From Tenebrio molitor (Eukaryota; Arthropoda; Insecta; Coleoptera; Tenebrionidae): a stretch of DNA of 64,000 bases. The notes beneath the pieces were generated by a model. That model ran no database searches and had not been told where the DNA came from. It worked only from the letters and a program-made list of their open reading frames with translations. Where the stretch lies: assembly GCF_963966145.1 (NCBI RefSeq), contig NC_091053.1, forward strand, positions 12,028,001-12,092,000, written 5' to 3'. Position numbers and translations under genes: made by a program. Positions 46,725 to 59,799 of the stretch are shown one piece after another. The first letter of the stretch is position 1. Each line of letters opens with the position of its first letter.

Positions 46725-49700
46725 CTAGAAAAACAAGGGACGACTGTTAACAAATACCAACCATCAAATAGTCCGGAAACATCCGGCTCGAGCAGAGCAC
46801 ACAACAGCCACCCCACAAAAATTAAAAAAAAAATCTTAAGGACAGAACTGACGGGACAAGGTAATACCCCCTGACGTTATTTGACCATTAGCGCGTGAAA
46901 ATTTCATGAGGATCCAGGTCAAATATTCAACAGGTTAGCCCCGGAATGCAACTCAAACTTGCCATTTACTTGCAAATCCGAAACGAAACCGCTGCATTTA
47001 CATCCGGAAATCGGATAAACCCCATCGGATGCACCTCCACCTCCTGCGAACGTGGCACCACAGATGGAAAATTTCGCTTTGAGCTTTCAGCTTACGAAAT
47101 CATTTGATTTTTGAGTGAATGGAGCATTCACGCCGTGAATAGCGCCACAAACTCGTATTAAACCCGAAATCAGACGAATTACCGAACTTGAAGTCTTTCA
47201 AAAGTTGGAGTTGCTCTGCGGTTTGAATACTTCGCCCACCGGATCCGTGATATGATTTATTCGGTCTCCGCGGAGTGTTGAAAAAGTCGCGAGAAAAAAC
47301 TCCGAACCGTACTCCTTTGAAAGGAGAGATGAAACAATTCGTTGCGTTGGGAGGTGTCGAAAAGAGGGACAAACACTAGTCTGATAAAGGTGAAAGAATG
47401 ACGCGATCACTCCTTTATTAATTAAACATTCCGATGTTTTCAGATCTTCCAACAACAACTAATTAATAGCCAGATCCATTTCTATCTAAGCTCTGTTCAT
47501 GTACCTAGTCGGGTCATGGAAATCAGAATAATCTCCTAGCTTCTCTAGTTTAAATCTGCTAGATTATTCATATCAAGTTTACCTAAGTGAATTAGCAAAT
47601 CGAATAAGATTTGCAAACTACTACCGCAGATTATAAAGTTAGACAATTATGAAGGATATTACCTCGAAATCTCACGCACAACATGTGACCTGACACGAAA
47701 AATTTAAGCCAGGCTGTATTGGCTTAATTCACGAGTGTTTATGAGCTCTCTATCTCATACATCAACGAAATTGCTCAAATAAAGATTTCCTCCAAGTGCT
47801 CAGATCTGTTTGTTATCTAGCTCGTAAAATCGATCGTCTGCAATCAAGCCGTAAAAAAGACTTTAGGTGCAACACAAAGCGTCAGACAGATAGAGCGACA
47901 TAAAACTTATCAAGTCTACAATGTAGCAAAAATTGTTTGAGGAATTTATTGAGAGAGTCCATTTGGTTTAGTTTATTACAAAAATAATGCATACATACGT
48001 ACGGTAGCCCTACTGGGACGTCTACCGTTGAGAAACTACGTCCTGACTTTGTGTCAGCTCCGTAGGGACGCCTCCATGGGAGGGGACTATAAGACTATCT
48101 GATGATTCATTAGCGCGCTAACGCTTTTACATTTGGGTGGGCGGAGCTAGCGAGTGGAGCCTGATCGCAGCGCCAAAACCACGATTTATTAAAAATTAGG
48201 AAATGATGTATAGCACCACATGGTGGCCGAACGTTTATTTAGCACGACCGCCGGCCCGGAAAATTCCTCCGTCCATTTAAATAATTAGCCAATAGATCGG
48301 GAAACGCGTTCTAATGGCGCCATTACGGAGGTCCATCCGATAAAAAATTCATTACGGCCCATAAAATTTTTACCGCACGTCGCGGGAGTGCTTCGAAAAG
48401 ATATCGGCAACGATACGGTCCTGCATCCGGGGCCGATGCGAGCCACTGGGAATTATTGATGTTTTTGGGGCTGGAAGAGTACGAAAGAGAGACCGAAGAG
48501 TCATTCGAGAGAAAAGACACATTTAAGTCGACCGAGGAGTCAATCAAGTTTTGATAGTGAACCCGTCTTATCAGCAAAAACTTGGGAAATTACTCTTCTG
48601 GCCGGGAACGAGGGGCGGCGGAAAAAATGGCGCCTTCTCCGACATGCACTTCTCGTTTCGCCGAATCCAGAGAATTATTCATTTCCAGGATGGAGCTTCG
48701 ACCGACTCGACAACAAAAACACAATCAGAAACGCAATCGAGTGCACCTAGGCGGTGGAATTAACGTCGAATGATAGATTGATTGAAGCTGATCCAGTTGA
48801 TGGACACTAATTTCGTCGGGGCTCACTATATCAACTCGCGGATTATATCAAGTCAGCTGTGTTCCGACCAACGTGTAATTATATGTTGATGAGAAGATCT
48901 GGTGCAAGCTTAATGGTGTTACGTGTTATAAGCTCTGAATATAATTTCAAATCTGACAGAGATCTTATCGCGCCCCGGAACGGAAAGTCCAGGTGTGCCA
49001 CAACAGACCTGGAACGATAGATATCTGTTTGATCACCGACGTCCAATTTACCACCGATTGTTAATTAAACGATGACGTTCCTGCAGGGAACGAGCGCTAC
49101 GAACATTTTCAACGGTACAATACTCCTGTGGGGTAGCATTCCCCGGATAAATTCTTTTCCAACATTGCAAATTGTAATCTCCCGATTTATTTGCTTAAAA
49201 CGCCGCCCGTACGTGGAGAAGAACTCTCGAACTCTTAAACTCGTTTAGATATGTTGAATGTATCGGGGTCACAATTTTTCACTGTATTGACTTTTACGAA
49301 ATGGGTTTTTCACTGACTCAGACAATAATTTCCCTCGAAGAAATACGATTTTCTCTGCAATCCGTCAAACTGGTTTACAGTTTTCTTACATCTCGGCGAG
49401 TTGTAATAACAAAGAAAACAAGCTCCAGGCAAAAAAGGCAGACCCCCTGGTGTTTATTTATAACATTTCTGTTATCCTCTAAAACAATGTGTTTATTTTT
49501 CCTTGGTTATTGTTATTTTTATCGGAATTATTCATCTTGACGGTTCGCTTATATATGTGGGTGGGCGTGGCTTCTGTTGGAATGGGAGGAGATCGGCGAG
49601 TGGGGGGCGACCGCAACTCTACTCTGCAGGCCGCTCCGATAAGCTTGTCCCGCTTAGAAAAACCAACACTCTGTAAAGAAACTATCACATCATGTAAATC

Positions 49701-52700
49701 TAGATCGAACAGGGGAAATATGAATTCTCTACTAATAATCTTAGAGGTAGTGTCAAGCGCCAAAGCGTCTGCTGTAAATCGGCAGTGTGAGGATGCCTCC
49801 ATCCTGCACAAGCAATTCTTCTAGTTGAAGCCTGGTCGTTGATTTCCTTTTGATGAATCGCGAAAACACAAAATCCCTAGTACACTTCCCGTCCAATCAT
49901 TTGCCTCGTTAGTCACTTTATCCCGAGCCGTCATCATTGTCCTAATGGGGCATTTGAAGGGAAAATCGCGTCAAGATTTGCGCGTAAAGAAGGTGTAATC
50001 CAATTTAGAATCACAAAAGAGTAGCTAATGTATTGTGATGGAGGCCGGGGGCGGCGTTCCAAATGTAAATAATCAGATAGGCGACCTGCGTCACTCGTTT
50101 TCTTTCGATGAGATAAAAGCGAGAGCGGCGCGTCTCAACTCTGAATAACTTAAACATAATAATTTCTCGGGGGCCGCTCGGCGAGCGATCCGGAATTTGA
50201 TTAAAGTATAAAATACATCTTTTTCTATAATATGTTTACAAGACGGGACATTTGCATAATAAAATTTGCGGAGCACTCGTCCTCCCGTGAGCTAATCGGA
50301 TCCGAGCCCGGCGAAATAACCTCGAATTAATAAGGAGCCGTCACCGCCGATGAATATTAATGGGCTCGCGATCACTCGTGTCTCCGAGCCGGATTTGCTT
50401 TAATATTCTTAAAAGCTCGGTAATTGGTCCACTCGACTTATTATTGTTATTGGACAGGCGGCAACAAGTGATTGGTGGTGGAAGTGCAGGAAAGCTCCTG
50501 CAGGACCGACTCTCGAATTGCTCTGTTGATCGAGAGACCACCTGAAACTCATCTCGACCGTTGTTGATTAAATTGTGCTTGATCGGATCGACAAACATTT
50601 TAAAATTGAGTGTTTACGCCAGCGCTCGAGACTCTCGCAGCTGAGCAATTCGTTAGTTAACAAACAGACAAGCTACAATTTCAAAGAGCTCTGTACAAAG
50701 AGCTAAACACGTCGAAGGTAAAGAGTTCTTCACTTGTGCTCTATTGATCAGATTACGAAGAAAAACACACTCGAAAACCGAAGAAACCGCGTCCGTTGTC
50801 CCTGACCGGCCTGAATGCGGGGAAATATTTGATCCTTATGATGCTCCTCCAATTACAATTCTCTAATTACATAAAGCCCCAAACTGCACTTTTGGCGACG
50901 AATAACCGAAAGCTTTTAGCCAACCGCCTAATTGTTTCGAGTGATTTATCTTTTGTAGATTCGTTATCAATCAATTCCGTTTGATTTAGGAATCGGAGAG
51001 CACCTGGAATTGACGTTTCATCAATACTGTTACATCTCTTTCGGATTTACATGTAAAATTTTCAAGTCCCACTCGAAATCCCGTATCGGATCGTTCCTGT
51101 ACACATCAAAACTGATCCGTTGTTATTCTTTGTGCCATGCATTAGCGTTAATTAACTGGTGAAGTGAATTGATATAAAATGATCCGTCGACGTGGTGTTT
51201 TGCTCCCGGAGGCCCTACAGGATGCACTCTTGTACTAATTATTAAGTTTCACAATATAGCTTCGTCGAGATCATTAACAGCCATTAGCTCTTGTTAGTCC
51301 CTTCTGTAAAATACAAAGTTTTCAAGTTTGGTCGTAACATGGCCTGTTTGTTGCCAGAGGAGTCGGCGCAACCTTTTAAAGGCAACTTAAAAATATTCAC
51401 CCACCCAATAGAAACGTGTCGCCAATCGTTGTATCGAGACAATCTTACGTCGGTTATCGTAACGAAGTTCGTTAGGTCGTGATGCTCCCCCGAACTGTCC
51501 GTTTGCGTTTTAACTCACAATGCTGATGAACTCCCTCATAATAAGGTTATTTACTCCGCTTTTACATCCCCCGGAAGGCTCCAGGCCCGAAACAAAGAGA
51601 ATATCGTTATAATGAGCATTCATTTTCTTGTTTAAATTACGAAAGGAACATCACCAACTTTACCAGATTACGCGCGCTCCGCAACCCCGATCTCGTAACG
51701 CGTCGGCCTCGCGGATACCAGTTTGTGAATACTTGATGCACGATGGAAACGGTTCGTGTGAAGCTTCAAGGTCGTGCGGCGGCCATTTGTCGGAGAGGCA
51801 CAAATCGCGCGATTCTACTCGATCGCGCTGCACAATGCGCCCACTTAGAGGCGAGAGGCGAGAGAACGAGGTGGAGAGAGTGTATTTCCAGTCAAGAGCG
51901 CCCTCTATCGATTATGAAAAGTCGACAAGAGTTATTTGCAAGTCTTCTGAAATTCAAACAGCAAACCGCCGCTTTGATATGCATTTCAAAGGAATTCCAT
52001 TCAACCACATGACATTTTTGAGCTGATTGACAATCCGCGTTTAAATATCGCGAGAGTCCATTCAGTGGAGTGAGTTGGAAGTTCGACGGTGTACTTTCGA
52101 TAATTGGAACGAATAAAATGCTTCTGATCGGTGATGCTTGAAATTTTACGTGACTTGGTAGCGAGTTTATTTGCAAATTAATTAGTTCGCTTCCTCGCTC
52201 GTTCCCGACAATAATAATCTTGCCGGGACGTTGATGGAATTCAGCGGATCGTTGGTGTTTTCTTGTTTTTCAGACGTGACGACTCGCATATTTTCAGCGC
52301 GGATTATGACGGATCTACATCAGAGCGAAAAGAAGATGAAATAAAAACAGGCTGGAGCACGTTACAGCCACCTCGTCTTCATTTATCTGCCAAAGTTTTC
52401 TACTTCCCACTTCGAAATGTTCGCCTTGATAAATATGTAAAAATACTTCACGTAGCTTCATTAGTATCGTATTTGCGCACAAAAGAGATACATCTCAAAA
52501 TCAAGTAACATTAGACCATCCCTATCTGTTGCTGATAAGGCAATGGTTTGCCTTTTGGTTAAATTACACTTTTTTTGTTATTGAAAATTGCACAAATTTA
52601 TTGACATATATTTTTCATTCTGCTCTGCTTCCTTGATTACAACTTTTTTACATAAAAAATGTAACTATGCAACTATGGACATCAACACTATCTTTATTGC

Positions 52701-53800
52701 AGACCTCGATGATGTCTACGTTTCTCAAGAACGTCGTTTCGGTTTAGCCGAAAGATGTTAGTAAAGGCTACGCCACAAGGGCACCACGATACCTACCTGA
52801 CATAATTCTGTAACGCAAAATAGATGGAAATGTTAATTGTGTTGGGAATTATTCTCGTTTCAGATGACTTTGCACCTGTTGAAAATTGTCGAGTTTTCAT
52901 AAATAGGAGCAAGTCGATCCCTGATAAATTGATATCTATTAAAGCAGACAAGATCTCGAGAGAAATTGAAACCGCTTTGTAACGTATCAGGCTAGCAATC
53001 CGAGATAATTAAGGTTTTATATCTCTCGACGTCCATTTTCATTTCTCCATGATTTATCATTTAGCTTTCAGCCAATTAAACCTAATACGACTCAATATCA
53101 TTCTGAATTAAGCGATCCCTTATTTCGCTTAATCTATTAGTCCCGAGTTAAAATATTTGGAAATTTGCCACTCGTCCTTAAATATTTATGAAGCATTAAA
53201 GCGGAGACCTTAAGAGATTTCCATTATACCTGTCATAAGCTCCCCAGATATGATATCCTAGTTTGATGACCAAATAAATACCTAATGGAATTTAATAATT
53301 CACAAGAAATTCTGACTCTAATCCGGTTCGAACAACGCACAATGATTAATTTGACTAATTATTTAGTGATTAATTTGAACGCAAATTGACACAGTCCCGT
53401 GACTTATTTAGAAATTGCCGGATCTGACGTCGCAGGTGAATCCCCGCTGAAATGTTGCGAAATTATTCTGGAAATTAATCCGTCCCGGAGTTTTGCACAC
53501 TCATATTATTGCAAAGCGAAACTTTGTTTCGATTCATAAACGAAATCTCTGCAAAAGCGGATTTAGCTTTATGACGGAGAGTTTCGCTGTGTTTATCTGG
53601 ACTTTTTGGTTTGTGCTTTGTAATGACGTATTTTATAATGTAAAGAAGAAGTAATTCGATATAAAGTTGGCGAGCAACAGGTTTAAGCTTACAGCAATTG
53701 TGAGGTTTCGAGCATTTTTGCGGATTAATTGTTTGAAACTTAATTAAAAAGCGTAAGTTGATACTCAGAAGTTCCGGGTAGGGTGACAAGCTCAACAAAT
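46725..53800. other. Upstream intron or 5' flank of GABA-B-R1, relatively TE-poor
   Basis: On the receptor strand this is upstream of the first visible exon, so it should contain intron and possibly the start-codon and 5' UTR exons. I could not identify them. GC content is higher than in the large intron in patches (48.0-50.7 kb and 51.6-52.3 kb), and recognisable transposons are scarce. ORFs such as 49479-49811 and 51628-52026 look like open GC-rich non-coding sequence. At about 49543-49575 the minus strand has a GC-box-like CCACGCCC followed by TATATAAG, a possible promoter. Confidence 0.45.
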
Positions 53801-54103
53801 TTACTAGTCCGGTCAAATTAAAATTTTATTGCATTAATTCCAAGAATAAAAATTATATGGCTGATGCAAATCAGTCAAAAAATTTTTAAAACGATTTTTT
53901 ACAACTTTAAACATTACGTTTTTGGAGCTTGGTTTGCCTCCATATTAAAAATTACTGCAGAGAGAGCAAAATTCTATCGAGTCCTTTTTGTAGTACACAA
54001 AAAACAGTTCCAACGTCGATTCGCGATTCGCGCCAGGTTGACAAAAAAAATCTCAAAAAAATCATACAATCTAAGCACTACAAAAAAATGTTTAGTGTCA
54101 CTT

Positions 54104-54410
54104 AATAGTTATTTGTGTATCAAGGCCAGAAAGTGCATCTTTTTTGTCCGAGTATGGATTTTCTGGCCGAGGCGCAGCCGAGGCTTGAAAACGGGCGAAG
54201 AGACAAAAGGCACTGTGTGGCAGAAGTGTCCATTAAATTTTTTAGGCGACCGCACGAACTACAAAGCAAAAGACATTGGAAAAATTACAAATTTATTCTG
54301 TATCTACCTTTTTTATATATTAACAATGTTTATTCTAGTATTTGTTATCAACTTGCCAACAAAACTAGAAATTTACTATTTGCAATACTTTAATCATTAT
54401 TTCAGTAAAG
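54104..54410 (-). repeat. Dispersed repeat family R, copy 3, truncated
   Basis: Reverse complement of the right part of copies 1 and 2: ATTTGTGTATCAAGGCCAGA, GGCCGAGGCGCAGCCGAGGC and AACAAAACTAGAAATTTACT. The TAGGCACCC end is missing. The long plus-strand ORF across it (53864-54415) is a by-product. Confidence 0.75.
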
Positions 54411-54479
54411 TTTGATGCAGTTGATGTAGTTCAGTAAATAAACAAAATACGACCTATATTTATAAAACATTTTTTTTCT

Positions 54480-55960
54480 TAAAATGACTTCCCGAACACG
54501 ATGTCAGAGTTTTTTACACCTATTATTAAATCACCCTGTATACAACGGGACACCAGCCAACTACGATGTTATATTAATCTATAATAAAACAACCCTGTAT
54601 ATGGGATATTTTTGAGCTTTAATTCACCTTGGTATTAAAAACTACTGCAGATAGAGCAAAATTGTATTGATTCTTTTTGTAGTATCTAAAAGATGGTGGG
54701 CTGGAAGTAACGCAAATGGGTACACAAGTACCGTCGTAAGTTGACTAGAGTATAGTTTTTCTCACCATAGAACGACAGGAGAGTTTAAAAATACGCCGGG
54801 ATTTTTCTTTCTGGACTTATTTTCAGATACAAAAAATGACTCCAGATTAACTCATCAGAGATTTTTCTCCACCTGTGAAATTTAATCCTCTGTTTGTCAT
54901 GCGACTTCACGAACGCTGTAAAAACCAAACCTCTGACCCGTCCCCACTTTATTCACTCCCATTAGGCCCATTAAAATTTAATTCCGGACCTAGCACGTGG
55001 TAAAGGTTAAACCGTGTCGTGATCTAGATGGATGGTCGCGAAATATGACCGGTCCAATTATAATTAAATTCGACCTGACTCCCGGCGAAATTGTCCGCCG
55101 GTTAAATCCCTCAGATGGGAGAAAATTGATCGCGTCGCGGTTTAAAAGCGATAACTTTGCAATTAATAGAGTTTTGGCGAACCTCTGTAAATGTATTGTG
55201 TGCGGTACACAACGGCTCTTTTGGAACATTGTTGCGAAACTTTGAGGAACTATCGAGGGCTTAACAAGAATATGTTCAAACTTGGGTTCTCCAGATCCCG
55301 ACTAGATCCGAGAGAGGAATTGGGTTGTTTAATTCTTCGTCGTCTAATGCCAAGAGGGGGCTCAGCTCTCTCCTTCAAATTATATCTAATTTTCCAATTA
55401 AAAATTCACGTTCTGTTTGTCATTCTAATTTAGGGAAATCTCCGGCCCTTGTGTCGGCTCGAAGTTTCCAGTATAAATTGTCACGGTTTTAGAATGATAT
55501 ATTAACTGAAAATATGTTCTCATTAAACGTATTTTCTGAGCAGTAGTAAATTATGCTTGACCTGAATTACCCGGCGAACTGGGTCACCCGATACGTCCCT
55601 TATAAAACGGTAATGGATCCGTTGAATTTTAAATAAAACAGCAACTCTTCCAGACGAACGACAGCAAAGAATTATCGTGAGAAACTCTGGTTTCTCGAGA
55701 CACCCTTCGATCGTTTAAGGGCGACTGTATAATGTTTTAACCTCGTGTTAGGGTCAAGTAGGGACACTGCGAGAATATTTCCGAATTGGATTTTTCCCGG
55801 GAATATTCCCGACGTCTGATAAATTCCCGGAAATTCTCCTTCTGTGCAGTTTATAGTATTGACCCGTTCCGGCCATTTCCCCGGTGGCGGCGGTGTGCGT
55901 AACACGTTTTCAATTTGCTCTATTGTTGCTCTTTTCCAACTTTTCCAAACGCCATTTTTG
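54480..55960. other. Spacer without recognised gene
   Basis: Contains short TA-plus-CCCTGTATA-like sequences around 54533-54600 typical of transposon ends, a moderately GC-rich patch at 54900-55300 and overlapping short ORFs on both strands with no recognisable domain. Confidence 0.35.
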
Positions 55961-55999
55961 ACTTTATGCTTGCTCAACCACCACTTCACAGAAGTAAAA

Positions 56000-56260
56000 A
56001 AATCTAACAATTTTTTGCACAAATGGTGGAGGCGCCGGGATATTTTTTATATAAATCAAGATAACTGTTAGTTACTTTTTAAATAAAGTCAAATCTAATA
56101 ACTACGTTAGATAGAATTAGTTGTATTGAATTCAACACAAAAAACTGCACAACTTTGTCTCTAAATACCGTTTGAGAAAAATGCAAAATATTTTGTAAAA
56201 ATGGTAGAGGCGCTGTAATCTCTTTTAAATGTAAATGAGAATATTATTCATGCGTCGCAT
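56000..56260 (+). repeat. Satellite-like unit of about 180 bp, two tandem copies
   Basis: ATGGTGGAGGCGCCGGGATA at 56023 and ATGGTAGAGGCGCTGTAATC at 56201 are 178 bp apart. The stretch between them (AAATCTAATAAC, ACAACTTTGTCTCTAAATAC, TTGAGAAAAATGCAAAAT) recurs with variation at other copies near 56774, 59016, 59701, 60862, 61882, 62966, 63146 and 63293. No coding capacity is kept between copies. Confidence 0.65.
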
Positions 56261-57435
56261 GATCCTTCAACGATGTTAATTGGCTGAAACGGGGCAGTAG
56301 GAAGATATCACAGCGATAGTATGTATAAAATAAAAAGAACCTAACACCTTATTTTTGTCCATTTGTAACAGTAATGTTATTAGCTGTCAAATTTTACAGA
56401 TAAAAATGTTTCTTCAAACTGCGCAATTATAAGGTAAAAAAAGTCTAACTAAGGAAAGTCAATGTCCTGTGTTTATGGATGTAAGTGTTCTTCATTTATT
56501 CATTCTTGGTATTCTCTCCTGAAATATAAACTCGTGATATGATTAATAGTCGATGGTATGACTCGTAAAACCGGAGCAGCACGTTTCACTGGTCCCACGG
56601 ACTCGCTGAATTTGTACTTCGGATCCTCCCATAGTTAAATTACAGCTATGTCATTTTTTTCACTAAGATCAAATTTAGAAGCGATGTTTGATAGATTTAC
56701 TTATGTATGACTAATTGTACGAATCTACCTCTGATTTTAGTTGAAAAAGATTAATTTTTTCTTCCAAAACCCTGAAGGTGCAGAGATATTTTTGACGGAA
56801 ATGACATCTTTGCCATATTTTCAAATATGAAAATCGTGTTTAATAATTGTGACGAATAAAAAAAAACCGTATGGCTACTTCTATAGGATGTTTATCTGAC
56901 TCTAAAGGCCCGACTAATAAAACTAGAATATTCATCAAATACAGGGAGTGGCATTGTGTAGTTGTATTTCTCAAAATATTATTATTAAATCTGAATTTAC
57001 TAAGAACACTCCCTGCAGATGAGGGATCGAATATTTATTCGGAGTTTCTACCTGTTTTGTCAAGAATTATGAATGAGACAAAAATTACCCTTATGGTAAA
57101 ATATTTTTAGGGTAAAATTACAATGAAACGGTCGGTACCACCATCTTCATCTTATGTCCCTTCGGTGAAAAATTGAATATTATCGGTTTATTAGTCGGGC
57201 CTTCAGAGTCAGATAAGTATCCTATAATGTACTAGTTAAAAAAAATTAAACTATACATTTTGCAAGAATTGTGAATTTTTTTTTCAACACCTTCAAAATT
57301 TGAGAATTTTCTTCAATGTGAACGGATTTTGATAAATGTCACAACTTGTCAAAATGAAACGTCAAGCTAATTTTAAAGATTTTAAACGCTTTGGAGCCTT
57401 TAAGGGGCTTGTCGAACAAAAAAACGTCGTATTCA

Positions 57436-57547
57436 ACTCGTTCGTGTGTAAACTGGGCTCTTTTTGGCACTCGTGGGCATTTAAAACGCTCTTTCCCTTG
57501 AGTTTTAAACTGACCCACTCATGCCCAATTTACAAACGAACTCATTA
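57436..57547. repeat. Palindromic sequence, ACTCGT family
   Basis: ACTCGTTCGTGTGTAAACTG, GGC… is mirrored by GCCCAATTTACAAACGAACT, with an inner pair GGGCATTTAAAACGC / GAGTTTTAAACTGACCCA. It resembles in layout the palindrome at 63631-63737. It is non-coding, although open frames cross it. Confidence 0.55.
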
Positions 57548-57580
57548 AATAAAATGCTATTATTCATGTAAAAATATCTA

Positions 57581-57756
57581 CAGTCGCGGAGAAAAAAAAA
57601 GTAGGACAATGTTTTTTCGCTAATGTAAATTTGCTTGCCCTTTCTATGGTTGCTATGAAAATATTTATTTATTTATTATAGTAACCCCAGTTTACTCAAT
57701 TCAATTTTGGCTACATTTCTTAATAAGACTTGTCCTACTTTTTTTGTCCGCGACTG
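57581..57756. mobile_element. MITE, 176 bp, TA-flanked
   Basis: CAGTCGCGGAGAAAAAAAAA, GTAGGACAA at the left mirrors TTGTCCTACTTTTTTTGTCC, GCGACTG at the right, and TA precedes and follows (57579-57580, 57757-57758). The interior is AT-rich and non-coding. These are Tc1/mariner-type ends. Confidence 0.88.
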
Positions 57757-58206
57757 TATGTAATTTTTGAGTGAAACAAAATCTAAAAATCTGGATAAAA
57801 TGAATTGTAATGAATCTTAGACAAAAATTGGATGTCTCTGCTTATTACAGTGAAAAATGCAAAAATAGTTATGAAAGTCACTTTAGCTTAGTTGCGAAGC
57901 TGCACTAGCTTCAAAATTTATGGACAGCATTTTTAACGATCAAATTACAAATAAACCAATAATCAAAATGATAAAACTAGTACTGCTATATTTATTTTAC
58001 TTGTTGAATTATGTGTTATTGACACTAATTAAATGTACCGTGCCATCAAATAAATTCGGAATTAGAGTGGGCTGTGATTTTATTATGAAGTTGGGAATAT
58101 GCAGTTTTTAAATACAGCACAGCAGTGACATTTGACAACACAGTACACGTGTTTATTCAAATCGTGACTTAAAAATATATCAAAGAAACGCACAATTCAA
58201 AACAAA

Positions 58207-58690
58207 ATATTTATTCTTCGAGCTAATGTTCAAAATGTTGTCCTTGAGTAAGAATGCACAAACGAACTCGGCGTTTCAGATTGTCAAATGCATTTTCCAA
58301 TTGTTGGGGGGTTATGTTAGCACAAACATCTCTAATAGAGATGTAAGATCTGGAGACCCTGCAGAGAATTCCACCACTCGGGTGTAAAAGAATGCTTTCA
58401 AATAAGCAATTGTTTGACGAGTGGAATGTGTTGTAGCATTATCTTGCAAACACCCTTCAATAAGTTCATCGTCATCAACTTATTGGTAAGGGGTTTTAAT
58501 AAATCATTTCGATATCTTGCAGCAGTTACGGTTTGATTAAATAATATTGGTCTGATGATTCGCTTTCTCGAAACCGCTAGCCAAACACCAACTTTTTGTG
58601 GATGTAAAGGGTTTCCACAAATTCATGGGGACCTTCTGGACCATATTATAATGTTTTACACTTATCGAGGATATGATTGACTGCTTGTTC
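58207..58690 (-). pseudogene. Mariner-like transposase, carboxy-terminal half, decayed
   Basis: On the minus strand: PQKVGVWLAVSRKRIIRPIL, FNQTVTAARYRNDLL, then in a shifted frame LIEGCLQDNATTHSTRQTIA, YLKAFFYTRVVEFSAGSPDL, and finally VCANITPQQLENAFDNLKRR and VRLCILTQGQHFEH before a stop. This is the second-Asp to carboxy-terminus part of a mariner/Tc1 DDE transposase common in insects. The block after SPDL that normally reads PxDFFLWGYLK is deleted, so it is inactive. The 5' half is absent. Confidence 0.75.
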
Positions 58691-58782
58691 AAGTTTTCCA
58701 AAAACAACTGGCAATATGCTGTTCTTCTTCCAAAATCTAAGGGCCTGAGTTCGTGGACTGCTTGAATTTTATATGCATACAG

Positions 58783-58870
58783 GGTGATTTTGAAAGTTGT
58801 GCAGATATTTTAATCACGAGCTACTGGCTTCATGTAGAACTCGGAAAAAATGTTTAAAAAATTTTATGTC
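58783..58870 (+). repeat. Single-arm fragment of the 34069 foldback family
   Basis: After CAGGGTGATTTTGAAAGTTG the sequence runs into ACGAGCTACTGGCTTCATGT, AGAACTCGGAAAAAATGTTT, AAAAAATTTTATGTCAAAAA, matching an arm of the foldback at 34069-34569. The mirrored arm is not seen. Satellite-like sequence begins directly after. Confidence 0.6.
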
Positions 58871-58879
58871 AAAAAATAA

Positions 58880-59165
58880 AATGACGACATCTCTGCTGTT
58901 TTGAGTAATTTGAAATATGAAAACCGTATTTCATAGATTTAATTGTGACGAATAGAAGACAAAAATCTCTTCCTATAATAACTAGTTTTGAAAAATTCAA
59001 ATATATCTTGAAAGAATGGTGAAAGCGCTGGAATATTTTTTACTGGATATAACGATATTTCTGCTATTTTTTCAGTGAAATCAAATCTAAAAACCATGTT
59101 TGATAAAATTCATTGTAGCGAAGCGAATTCAAGAAATAGTACAACTCTGTTTCTAATAGTAAAGA
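58880..59165 (+). repeat. Satellite-like unit, further copy
   Basis: Contains GACGACATCTCTGCTGTTTT, ATGGTGAAAGCGCTGGAATA (59016), GATATTTCTGCTATTTTTTC and AGTGAAATCAAATCTAAAAA, variants of the unit described at 56000-56260. Another partial unit follows repeat S at 59701-59820 (TGGTGGAAACACTGGGATAT). Confidence 0.6.
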
Positions 59166-59205
59166 AGAATAATAGTTATTACAGTAAAAATGAGGAAGAC
59201 TAAGC

Positions 59206-59691
59206 TTTCGTTCACGCGAATTGCGTGTTCGTCCATGAAGAGGAGCTGAATGGACGATGCAATTCGAGTGAACGGAAGCGGCCTTACTCTCGAGTGCTTT
59301 ATTTGGTTTTGTTCGATACCTCCTTAGAAAGTAACTTTGTATTAAAAATTTTATCTAAAAATAAACCACATTTTTGAGCGGATCTGTTGCTATGGAAAAA
59401 AAATGCAAAATAAACAAACTTCTGTAACGTTAATAAAATGGTTGTATGCATGTTGTGGAAATTGTAAAAATGGATGATGAAAAGTTATATGTTCCTAATG
59501 ATGTCCTGGAAGAAGCAAGTTTCGCGAACTACCAAACGTTGCCTAAAAAATCAAAATAACGTTATCTGGAAACATTTACGACTGAATGAAAACCAGTGAG
59601 TGAAAGACATCGAACGCAAAACGATGAGCGAAAGTAAAGTAAACGAAAGAGAAACCTTCATCCACTGCTCACCATGAATACAGACTCACCT
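59206..59691 (-). repeat. Dispersed repeat family S, copy 2
   Basis: Reverse complement of 44348-44815. Inverted matches include CAACATGCATACAACCA, AGGCAACGTTTGGTAGTTCG and TCTTTCACTCACTGGTTTTC. An extra 40-bp stretch near 59235-59260 forms a local inverted repeat of the GAATTGC motif. It interrupts the satellite-like sequence (58880-59165 before, 59701 onward after). Confidence 0.75.
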
Positions 59692-59799
59692 CCACAAAAG
59701 TGGTGGAAACACTGGGATATTTTTTATATAAACGAAGATATCTCAGTCATTCTTTGAATCAGATCCACTATAAAAATCACCTTTGTTTGAATAAATTAT

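Noticed and set aside
46344..46874. 176-codon plus-strand ORF and the overlapping 46441-46728 frame
   Set aside because: These are antisense to the GC-rich GABA-B-R1 exon, whose codon pattern keeps the other strand open.
49540..49580. Minus-strand GC box plus TATATAAG as the GABA-B-R1 promoter
   Set aside because: Motifs alone are too weak, and no start-codon exon could be tied to it. Mentioned only in the region entry.
51628..52026. 132-codon plus-strand ORF in a GC-rich patch
   Set aside because: Arg/Ser-rich translation with an equally open overlapping frame (51743-52012). This is typical of GC-rich non-coding DNA, perhaps regulatory.
53864..54415. 183-codon plus-strand ORF
   Set aside because: Mostly made of repeat family R read in reverse plus low-complexity AT-rich sequence.
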